Of a stretch of DNA of 64,000 bases, positions 51,678 to 61,046 are shown piece after piece. Both the position numbers and the translations under genes were made by a program. Numbering within the stretch: position 1 is the stretch's first letter; the number at the start of each line of letters is the position of its first letter. Origin of the DNA: Kuschelorhynchus macadamiae (Eukaryota > Arthropoda > Insecta > Coleoptera > Curculionidae); the NCBI GenBank assembly GCA_030620095.1, contig JAUTXW010005188.1, positions 560,001 through 624,000 on the forward strand, read 5' to 3'. Below the pieces are notes generated by a model, which did not search any database, was not told the origin of the DNA, and saw only the letters and a program-made list of their open reading frames with translations.

Positions 51678-51685
51678 ATTTTTAT

Positions 51686-52483
51686 TCTATTATATTGGCT
51701 TCTCGTAATTCTTCAATAATGGCATTAATCTCGTTAACGTGATTTGTATTACCAGCAGCCTGAAACGCAACTAGTAGCTCCAATCTTTTAACTCATTAGG
51801 GTCATCCCAAAAAAACGTAATCAATAGGATTGTTTGAAAGTTTCATAGACATTCCCTCCCCCCGTTTCAAAACATCGTCTTCATCGTCATCATTATCATC
51901 AGTTGGACTGGTATAATTACTCTCAGTTTTATTTATTATTGGTTCAATAAATTTTCTAAATTTCTTATTTTTACTTGATTTTACATTTTTGATAGCATTT
52001 GTTTTAAATAATATGTGAGTATAGTTTTTTGCATCATCATTTGTATAGATGGTGGGAACATTCTGATTAAATAACAAGCCATATAATCCATTAGTGACTT
52101 TATATTTTTTTCCTGCAATTATCAAATCAGCTCCATAGAAATCTGTCGTTTTGTTACCGATAGAAATAGAACATGTTGTGGTCAGGTTATGACTGAATTT
52201 ATCGGCTTGCGATTTAAAATGTATTGTTTTAAAACTTTTAGTGATAAAGACAGCGCTGCAAACAAAGAAAAAATTGTTAAAAAAGCTAAGGGTGTTCAAC
52301 CTTAAGCATTGAAAGAAATTTCTTTCCACGATTATTATCAGTGTCTTTAACAATACTACCATCAATGTTCCGCAAAATTTTATTAGATCCAAAAATCCTA
52401 ACGTATTTACTTTTAATCAAATTAAAACCGCTTTGAGTCCTTTTGACGACAAGCGAATAGTTAACTACACGAACTGCTACCAA
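51686..52483 (-). pseudogene. Polinton-associated protein (DUF8207-like), frameshifted
   Basis: Fragments on the minus strand: a KxVRIFGSNKIL region, CSISIGNKTTDFYGADLIIAG, a GKKYKVTNGLYGLLF segment followed by YTNDDAKNYTHILFKTNA, an acidic linker of consecutive Asp/Glu near 51880, NPIDYVF, and WDDPNEL plus ASQAAGNTxHxNEI...IEELREA at the end (51790-51690). The WDDPNEL...EELREA ending and the G(T)-GL-EL-YT-D-NY-L-TNA block are known from a protein next to the integrase in insect Polintons. Frames shift at about 51800 and near 52300. Confidence 0.7.
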
Positions 52484-52636
52484 CAGTTAAATACAGACAC
52501 TCTACCGTGGGGATATACCAATGTTTAGTTTCATTTATTCTTCTTTTGTTACGGGTAATCTAGTAGATTCAAAAATTCCGTCTCATCCAGTTAAGATGTA
52601 AATAGTTATATTTTAAATATAAATGCAATATTTAAA

Positions 52637-53212
52637 TTGAAAATATTATTTCAGACCACGACTGATATCAAATATTTGGAGGCAAATGATCGCAAAAGAT
52701 TTCACAACTTGACCCCTGTCAAATATACTACCGCTACTACTACAAGACAAAATAAACGGATTAAATTAGATATCGGATCACAACGACAACAGGAACCATT
52801 AGCTACAATATACTGTCACCTCTGTAAGCTACATGTCTGCTTTTGTCAGGAATCAATTCGCATTCACAGAGCACAGCCATTTGTTGGAACGACGTCGGAA
52901 CTTGACTTGTACTGCAAGGAATCAATACCCCAGTCATAGAATTGTTTTTTTGTTATATCCACATTATAGCTGTCCCATTCCCACCATACTACCAAAAGCA
53001 ACCTCGTGACAAACGAAATGGACAAATGTTTTCATCTTTATCAAGCACAGCCACAAGATGATTGGGGATGGCGACAGATGGATGAAGATTATTTCTATGC
53101 TAACATCAGTGACAACTCGACTCAAACTTACTCGACCCGAATTAAAATGGAAACTTCGTACAATATTGCACAATTTGCTTTTTACGAAAGAAAAGAAAGA
53201 AATTTTCAATAA
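52637..53212 (+). pseudogene. Unassigned open fragments near the right Polinton end
   Basis: A 100-codon stretch (52637-52939) has a basic middle and YCHLCKLHVCFCQESIRIH, a Cys/His cluster reminiscent of the C-terminal cysteine-rich domain of piggyBac-like proteins, but too short to decide. A second 68-codon stretch (53006-53212) has no recognised motif. Neither can be assigned to a Polinton core gene. Confidence 0.25.
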
Positions 53213-53425
53213 TAGTGTATTTATTAATATTGTTTTAATAAACATTATTTCAAAATTTTGACTTTTTTTATATTCCTATCTGAAAATTTAAATAAATCCA
53301 AATTATTTCTAAGTTGAGTTTTATTCCAGTACTTTAATAGAAAATTAGACCAGACTCGAACTCTTGTGACTCGAACACATTAATTTTAAATAGTTGAAAA
53401 CAAATCTCGTATCAATTCTCGGTAT

Positions 53426-53698
53426 TACATACTTGAACTTTTGTTATCGGCTGACCTTTAGTTTTACGTCGAACACATTAATTTTAATTAACGGAAAAAC
53501 AATTCTCGGTATATTTCGTCCGAATTCGGCGAGGCAAGGCTCGGCTCTTGTGATGATGACGCGAGGCTCGGCGAAGACAGGTGCACAAAAGTTGACAGGT
53601 AAACACTTCTTGCAGGCAGGTGAGGGGAAGAGCACCTAGGATCGATCGTTGGTCAAGATGCCATCGAGGTGTCACAGGACCGCCCCTGCTATACTACT
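53426..53698 (-). repeat. Polinton right terminal inverted repeat
   Basis: 273 bp, complementary to the left repeat, ending GCTATACTACT at 53698 immediately before the TTCGCA target duplication. Confidence 0.93.
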
Positions 53699-53704
53699 TT
53701 CGCA

Positions 53705-54673
53705 ACCCAGAAAAGAAATATGGATATCTATAAAACTTATTTATTGACATTAGTCTTAATATATAATGAGACAAATTTGATTTAAAAATATCTACAAATG
53801 TTCGAGGTAGGTATATCAAAAAACTAAAAACATATTAACATTTTGACACCCTATATCTCGAATACCCAGTGCTTGAAAACCCCTGTTTAAACATTTTTTC
53901 TTCCATATTTTTATAAGATAAATCATTTTTTAGGGTTTTGAGTATATATACATTAATTATACCATGAATTCGTTTCAACTGATTTGTAGCAAATTTGGCT
54001 CGATTTTCGGATCCACCCTGTAGAACTAGGATTTTTACACAGTGATCCGCTGATCTATAACTTACTCTATATCGGACTCACATATTTTCGTGTTCGATTT
54101 TTATAGGGAGCTTTTGGATTTAATTGTTCCCATTCAATTTAGGATTTTAAATGCAATACCTGTATTAGAAATTTCATTACCATGGTAATTCATAATTAAA
54201 AGAGTTATCAAAAAAAAAACGCAAACCATTTCGAGATAATACCTCAAAGATATTAAGAGTCACTTAACTTCTTAATAGCCTGCTTTAGTTTTCTGATATG
54301 AAACTCGAAATAGATAATTTGTTGTTGGAATATTTTTCCTTAAAAAAAATTTTTTTTCGAAATTTTGAAGTTTTTAGGCACCGTGCATTAATTTTGTTTA
54401 ACATATACTATAGACGCATCACTTTAACACGTTTGTGTAAAAATGAAACCTGATTTGTTTTTAAGTAATAAATTTACAAGGTAAAACATAAAATTAATCA
54501 AAATTTTACTAAAAAAATTGATATCTCAAAATTTTTGGGAGAAATCGCAAAATCCACCAAATTGTTTTTTGCATTTATTCTCTTAAACAACCGAGTAAAA
54601 TGAATTAGAGTTTCAATAATTTTTTCATAGATTGTTGCTAAGATGAAATTTTGTAAATAAATCATTATTTTCT
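53705..54673. other. Intergenic AT-rich DNA, nothing recognised
   Basis: Contains CACCCTGTAGAAC near 54015, a MITE-like end, but no paired terminus or coding sequence. Confidence 0.4.
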
Positions 54674-54855
54674 TTCATCACCGGTATATCAAAACTGCTA
54701 AAGCTACGGAAGCCATTGGATCTTATGGTTGATCTGAAAAGAAAGCACGATAATATCCTGAAAACCGCATTTTGGTTCGTTTCAGAGATATTTTACTTTA
54801 AATTTATACAAAGATTTTCCTTTATGCACTTGAGGAGGCCAGCAGTTTAGATAAA
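54674..54855 (-). repeat. Inverted copy of the dispersed repeat at 44.12-44.33 kb
   Basis: Its complement matches 44120-44330 over about 180 bp (CCTCAAGTGCATAAA to GATATACCGG). The two copies face each other across the DUF7869-like element and the Polinton, but each seems to be an independent copy. Confidence 0.75.
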
Positions 54856-55385
54856 GTGGTTTTTGAGATAGAGCGTGTTGTTTAAAAAAAGTTGGGTTTT
54901 TAATTTACCGCGATTTTGACGTTTTTTCAATATAAAAAAAATCGGAACACCCTGGCTATGTCGTAGAACTCCATTTCGGACGCCCAGAAACATATCTAAT
55001 AATATGATATAGACTGATCTGGTAATACCTCTAAAAAAATAATTGTCTTTCGACCGTGATTTTACTCCACTATAGTCCAAATTTAATTATTTGCTTTATA
55101 CGGGATTCTATGTACCTATTTAAAATAGTGTCTCTTATTTTATTATGTTTTATTATTTCAATTTTTTTGTTTTAATAATTCATACTCGTTTTCAAACAAA
55201 AGTATGAGGCTTTGCTGAAAACCATATACCTAATTACAAAAGCTTAGTTCTAAATAAAAAAAAATTAATTGCAATTAATAATATTTTATTTTTAAATAAA
55301 ATAAATCTTTTTTTCATTTTCAAATATTCTTTTTTATTTAGTATGTAAATATTAAAACATTTTTAATGTAATTAAAAAGGAAATA

Positions 55386-55671
55386 TCTATATATTTAAAA
55401 CACTAAGCCTGATTTTTCAGCAAGTTCATGAGAGAGTTGTACTGCACCAATTTACATGAATTTTCTTGAAATGATCGTCAGGTTACCGAGACCTCTCAAC
55501 ATTATTCTTTGTATTATTTTATTGCGTATTTTTTCTGTAAAACCAATATGCTTTTCTTCAATAACATTTCTGGAAGATGATGTCAATGCGCCACATATTC
55601 TTACAATTTTACTCGACACTTAACGCGCCATCTAACGGAAAAGGCAGAACAAGATCTGCCGGGCCAGCTAG
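55386..55671 (+). mobile_element. Non-autonomous Helitron, 286 bp
   Basis: 3' end: hairpin GGCAGA-ACAAGA-TCTGCC (55643-55660), then GGGCCAG and CTAG (55668-55671), followed by host T. 5' start TCTATATATTTAAAAC at 55386 after an A. Both ends fit the Helitron rule of TC...CTAG inserted between A and T. It has no coding capacity. Confidence 0.72.
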
Positions 55672-56499
55672 TTAATTGTTATTAATTTGTTTAAAAAGAA
55701 TCTTTTGTAATTATTTGATTTTCTTTGGCGTATAATGGCTATAAGTGATTATTTCCCAACTTTAAAATTACAATATAAATAAAATACACTTAACTATACG
55801 CCTGAAAGTTAAACAGGGGTGCCAGAAAAAGCAGGACACATAAATCGGCGACAGATAATATTACAAAAAGATAGCCTTTTTTTGACACGTGTGTCGAAAA
55901 TCACATTGCGATTTTGAAAATTCGGTTTTGACAGATATGTGTGACAAAAACACGAATTTCTAAAAATGATGCCTAAAGGTGCTGTTTTACGGGCAAACGT
56001 CAGAACGCGGCAAAAAAAACATGGTTATTTTTTCTTAAATACATATTTTAAGTAAAAATAAACAAACAAAAAAAAACAAAAACTATCTATAAGAAATACG
56101 TAAAGGTATGTACATCTTTAATAAGAACAAAACAGTAACATATGTATCATGTAACATTGGATATTTTTAATAAGTGTATTTATTATTCGAAAGATTGTAT
56201 TTTTTCGAGGATTTCTTTTCCAGTATCATTTTTAAAAAAATTACAAATTATTTGCAATTTTGTTCATAATTACTTTTTATAATCAGTTCCGCTTCGTTTT
56301 TAAGCTTAATCGGTTCCTTTCCTTTCTCCAGGCTGCTGCCATCAATCTAAACATTCTTCCGGGCGGTACGTTTGAGTGGGTTATAGAAAAAATAAATTAA
56401 CAAATATTTGCAAAATTTTCCGCGTTTGGATTTAGTTTAAAAAAAATGTGTCCACTTTACATTAATGCCTTTGGTATGGTCCACATTTTTATTATAAGT

Positions 56500-56595
56500 T
56501 CACAATTGGTCAAACTCCTCAAGCAAAAATTCCTCATCAATGGGAGTTTTAAATTGCGTGGCAACATCAAAATAATCGTTTAAGTTTTTTGTCAT
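56500..56595 (-). CDS. Tiny ORF, 31 aa, within the hAT-like element
   Basis: ATG at 56595-56593 opens a 31-residue acidic frame (MTKNLNDYFDVATQFKTPID then EEFLLEEFDQL) ending at TGA. The composition looks like real coding sequence rather than AT-rich noise, so it may be the N-terminus of a larger broken gene. I do not recognise it. Confidence 0.3.
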   Translation of the reverse strand: MTKNLNDYFDVATQFKTPIDEEFLLEEFDQL

Positions 56596-56700
56596 TATTT
56601 ATAATCATGCAAAATAAAAAGAAAATATTCACAATATTAAAAAAACAGAAATTTTTTTTTAAGTGACTAATTATAAAAACAAAAGAAATCTGCAAAAAAG

Positions 56701-56865
56701 TCACTTTTCAAGATAAGTATTAATTCTCTTTAAAAAGGCGGTTGCCTGTCTATTGACTTGAGTTTTTTGAAAATCATCTTCAGATTTAATTAAAAAATTT
56801 CTTGCAACTGAAACGTAAAATTCATGTTCTAATTTGTCTTTAAGCGATGGTCTTAATAAATTCAT
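56701..56865 (-). CDS. Small ORF, 54 aa, within the hAT-like element
   Basis: ATG at 56865-56863 to TGA at 56701, 54 residues (starts MNLLRPSLKDKLEHEFYVSV, ends ATAFLKRINTYLEK). It is amphipathic, charged and helical in look, with normal amino-acid balance unlike surrounding chance frames. No family was recognised. It shares strand with the 31-residue frame 106 bp downstream, so both may be pieces of one element gene or exons of it. Confidence 0.4.
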   Translation of the reverse strand: MNLLRPSLKDKLEHEFYVSVARNFLIKSEDDFQKTQVNRQATAFLKRINTYLEK

Positions 56866-57576
56866 AATAGAATATTATTCTAAAATAAGGTTTTTCTCTA
56901 TTTGTAGCTATTCTATGGTTTTATTTAGTGTTGTTTCTATATTATTTAAGACTCCTAAAAATTAATTAAGAAAAGATCACGAACTTGTATGAACACGAAA
57001 AATATAAACTACCCAAATAAGCCTCCACAAACTCATCCTCGATAAGCCTCCACAAACTCATCCTTTTTGTACTGAACACGTTAAAACATTTTATTACAAC
57101 CCTTTCCAAGTCGTGTAAAAAAACTTATTTTATACTTTGTATATATATACCTAGCATATACACTTAACATACCTAATAGCTTTTTGGTCATTTTTGCCTG
57201 CATTATGACATATATGGCAGACACATTCCACTAGAACTATGTTATTATTTCAGTTTTTGTAATTCGACCAAAACACTTTGTTTTTTGCCAAAATGTACAG
57301 AGGCATTGTCCCCACAATAAGGTGCGTGAAGGCGGGTTTAAAGTTATGCCTGCTATAGCAGTGTAAGGCCAGAAATAAATATATCTGGTTAAGAATTGCA
57401 GACTAGAATGTTTTTCATTGATTTGAAATTTGATTTTAACCGACATCTCTGTGACCGAACCTACTAAACCAAACCGTCATCTCTGTGAAAAAGTGTGACA
57501 AATAGAATGCCGACGGCGGGACGTGTGTTAAAAAAGCGCGACAATCCCGCTTCAATTGGGACGTCTGGCAACCCTG

Positions 57577-58164
57577 AAGTTAAGAGCGGAGCAGTATCTG
57601 TATATTTGTATACCTGACTTGCTGAGTTAAGATCACTTGAAATTTCTACTAAATTCCGATATTATTGAATTTTATATTGCATTATCTTGCTGATTCTGTA
57701 GATTCTTGAGCGGCTCTACATTAGTTTATCTCATCGGACTCTGAGAATGTAACGAGTTGTTTTGGCAGCCAAAAACACCGCGACGCAGTTGTTTTGAAGG
57801 TAACATTGTGTAAAATCTCATATAATATAACATTAATATTTGAAACTAAAAAAAGTTTTGTCAAAATTTTCTTTAATAATTTAAGAAGAATTATTTTTTT
57901 TACAGAATTGCACTTTTTAGCCGTTCTAATAGAAATAACGACTTGAAAGTATACTTACTTATTAGTGACCAATAGAATAATCGTTTTATAAGTTTTTATC
58001 AACATTCATGTAGCACAAGTAAAATTAGGAAAAAAGCAACAAATTTTAGGTATACGATTTTTGTTATTTTTTTATAGATTATGTATTTTACATAAAGCCT
58101 GTGAAATCAACAGTTTTATTGAACATTTAAAAAAGAAGACATTGTTTTATTTTTGTTCAGATTG
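57577..58164. other. Intergenic DNA between hAT-like element and satellite block 3
   Basis: No gene or repeat terminus was recognised. Confidence 0.4.
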
Positions 58165-58940
58165 GATCAGTAAATGGTTTAAAGTCATCTTAAAACTACC
58201 AAAATTGACTTTAATCTTTACTAAATTAAGCACCATAAAATAACCTAGTATCAACTTTCCAACCTCCGAGATTGAGGCACTTCCCTCTTGTAATTTTTCA
58301 TACAAAAATTAATGACCGGGGGTTTAAAGTTATGCCGAAGCTACCAAAATTGACGAAAATCTTCACTAAAGCAAGCAACATAAAATAAACTTTCTAGCCC
58401 CACAAATTAAAGCACTTCCCTTTTGCAATTTTTTGTAAAAAGTGAATGTCCGTAGTTTTAAAGCTATCCTAGAGCTACCAAAACTACCTGAAATTTTCAT
58501 TAAAAGAAATAGTATTAAATGGACCGTTATCAACTTTCTAGCCCCTCAGATTGAGGCACTTGAGAGGGAAGTGCCTCAATCTGAGGGGGCCAGAATGTTG
58601 ATACCCTGCCGTTTAATGCTGCTTCCTTTAGTAAAGATTTGTGCCAATTTTGGTATCTAGGATAACTTTAAACCCCCGGTCATTCACTTTTTATGACAAA
58701 TTGAAAGGAAGTGCCTTAATCTGGGGAGCCAGAATGTTGATACCCAGCCGTTTTATACTGCTTGTTCTATTAAAAATTTGTGTCAATTTTGGTAGCTCTA
58801 GGATAACTTTAAACCCCCGGTCATTCACTTTTTATGAAAATTTGCAAAAGGGAAGTGTCTCAATTTGATGGGATAGAAAGTTGATACTCAGGCGTTTTAT
58901 GTTGCTTGCTCTATTAAAGATTTTTGCTAATGTTGGTAGC
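58165..58940. repeat. About 144-bp satellite, block 3, with orientation switch
   Basis: Forward units from 58165 (boxes at 58311 and 58444), then a perfect 20-bp inverted junction: 58542-58561 against 58569-58588 with a 7-nt spacer. Units after it run in the reverse orientation (AACTTTAAACCCCCGGTCATTC at 58665 and 58806). It ends near 58950. Confidence 0.88.
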
Positions 58941-59565
58941 TCTTGGACAACTTTAAACTTTCGCTTTGGAGCGTTTTTTAATATTTAGGGGAAATAATAT
59001 GAATTTATAAGATTTTAAATATATTTTTTTTTTTCTTAAAAAACAGTTATGTACCTATATCTTAAACTTAATTTCGATTCGATTCGATCGATGCAAAACT
59101 GCTTCCGCCTCCGATGATCCGAGCGCACTAATTTACATTAATTCTATAACAAGCGAATAACCGCCTGCAGCATGCAGCTGCAATTTATATCGCTCCCATC
59201 TCCATTTGGCTTACCGGTATTCACCACTTCGTTGCCCTAGCAACTGCCGTAAAAAAATCAAAGCGCGAAAGTCGGCGTGGGGGGAATTTGATGCAGAATT
59301 TATTACTGCTGTTCAATAGGTCCCTCTTATGAAAAGGTCTTCAGCGCATTATTATTTTTGAGTATATAACGCACTAGTTTTGATTGAAAATAATGATATA
59401 ATTAAGTAAATAATGTGAATTTATATAAATCATACTGCATTTTTATAATAAATATATAGATTATAAAATGCTTAATATTTTAAAAATATTTCTATTTTTA
59501 GGTAAATTGATTGGAAAATGTAGGTGAAGCGGCGCTTCACCCGCCTCCCGTGGCGAGCCGCCACT
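58941..59565. mobile_element. 3' end of a hAT element (CAGTGGCGGCTC family)
   Basis: The right boundary GAGCCGCCACT (59555-59565) is complementary to the hAT terminus at 5384, and a GTGAAGC-GGC-GCTTCAC hairpin lies just inside (59524-59540). The left boundary was not found, and no coding sequence was read. The interior is GC-richer near 59100-59290. Confidence 0.5.
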
Positions 59566-60812
59566 CTTTGGTTGATAGAATAGCAAAGGTATAAAACCGG
59601 TTAAATTGTACAAGAATTGCGATGCAAAACTTTTTCCCGGATTACTGGAGAGCCCTCGGGCGGAAAGCACTTGACTTACAATGACAACCATAGCGGAAAG
59701 AACATAACACACTACAAAAATTGTTCATTTTTTGGTCCATAAGGTTGATTTACTTAATCCCCTACCATTGAACCAGAAAGTCTACACTGAACATTTAGCA
59801 AAACTTGTTTGAATTCGGCGGAAATAAACGGCGAGCCAATAGGAAGCACATTGAACAATCTGTGTCATTGGTTAGAATCCCGGGCGTATTAAAGTTTTGA
59901 CTTTAGACGTCCGTGTTTCAAATCTGAATTTTGAGGTTTGCATTTCATGGTTTTAATGATGGTTTCATCTACGAACCTGGGTTAACTTAACGCAAACCGG
60001 GACAGATTCACCTAACAGTATAGGTTTTGTTATAAGAATTCTTATTTTAATATAGATCCGGCATTTTGTTAGAGCGCCACCGCGCGCTTTCTTTACGGCG
60101 TATGTAACCTAACTTAATTTGCATATTTATTAATGATTAAGTTTTTCTAAAAGAAAAAACTAGAAAAAAGTTACGTTAAAAAATACGCCTGAAGGTTTCA
60201 AACACATATGCGCTGCATTTAAAGAAGCGTGAGAATCCCATCACTGAACGATGGTGAGAGGATAACAATGTGTACCTCATTGAAATGAAGAGGTACCTAC
60301 GCGCAAGTTTTGATGACTTATATTGTGAGGCGTATGAAAATGACAGGTTTGCCATGTTTTTATAGCGCAAAGGCCTCAAAAGATTACAGTAGTAGGAAGT
60401 AAGTTTTTTATCTTTGAAATTTCATAACAACTTATTTTTCTTGCTTACATTTCAGATTATGCAGGAAATATAATTTGGTGCGGAAATTTTTAATTCTCCA
60501 AATTATTTACTTTAAGAATATTTTTTTATATATATCTTTACAACTTCCGGCAGCGTTCTTAAAATCGGCTTAAAATGTGAATAAAAACTAAGTCATGTCA
60601 CGGTCAGAATGTCACATTATTGCCGAATGTTGCATATCTGTTTAGAATAGTTGAAGTTGATTTAATAATAATTACCTATATTAGGTTTGGTAATAAATAC
60701 ATATATTGATTGCTTGCGAATACGGACAAAAATTTTAAATTTCGTTATTCCAGATATAAATTGTTATGAGTAGTATTTATTTTCAAACACATTTTATGGC
60801 TTTTTTTATGAA
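59566..60812. other. Intergenic DNA with one copy of a dispersed repeat (about 60440-60530)
   Basis: The stretch containing CAGGAAATATAATTTGGTGCGG and CTTTAAGAATATTTTT recurs, diverged, at 61615-61715 in the same orientation. No gene was recognised. Confidence 0.45.
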
Positions 60813-61046
60813 ACGCCAAATTTCATGAAATTTTAGTATTTTATAAATTTCGTTATATATGTTGGAAAAAGTAATTTAGTATCATCATGGTTTCTAATTC
60901 CCATGTATTTTATATGGGATTTGGGGAAAGTTTAACACCCTGCATCACTGAAATTAGGCGTAGAAATGAGGTCTGCCCATGAAAATGAAGACTTTTAATC
61001 AGGAGGTCGAAATTTATAACATACTAAAATTTCATAAAATTTGGCG
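60813..61046. repeat. Foldback repeat with 39-bp arms
   Basis: 60813-60852 and 61008-61046 are inverted copies (CGCCAAATTT-ATGAAATTTTAGTAT-TTATAAATTTCG read in parts, few mismatches), separated by about 155 bp. The size and arms fit a foldback MITE; no target duplication was established. Confidence 0.65.

Larger units (their letters stand above)
48521..53698. mobile_element. Miniature Polinton/Maverick, 5.18 kb, with TIRs and 6-bp TSD
   Basis: Terminal inverted repeats begin AGTAGTATAGCAGGGGCGG at both ends (48521-48860 and 53426-53698; the left one has an extra segment of about 70 bp). The exact 6-bp duplication TTCGCA flanks the element (48515-48520 and 53699-53704), the Polinton hallmark. 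It contains a Polinton-type chromodomain integrase, but at 5.2 kb it cannot hold the usual protein-primed DNA polymerase, ATPase, protease and capsid genes of 15-20 kb elements, and none of their motifs were seen. It is thus an internally deleted, probably non-autonomous copy. Confidence 0.93.
55814..57576. mobile_element. hAT-like element, 1.76 kb, with 8-bp target duplication
   Basis: Begins CAGGGGTGCCAGA and ends TCTGGCAACCCTG, inverted termini with one mismatch over the first 13 bases. Flanking octamers AAGTTAAA (55806-55813) and AAGTTAAG (57577-57584) agree at 7 of 8. The 8-bp duplication and CAGGG-TGCCA ends fit hAT; P elements also make 8-bp duplications and are not excluded. No full transposase is present; two very short open frames lie on the minus strand. 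Confidence 0.78.
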
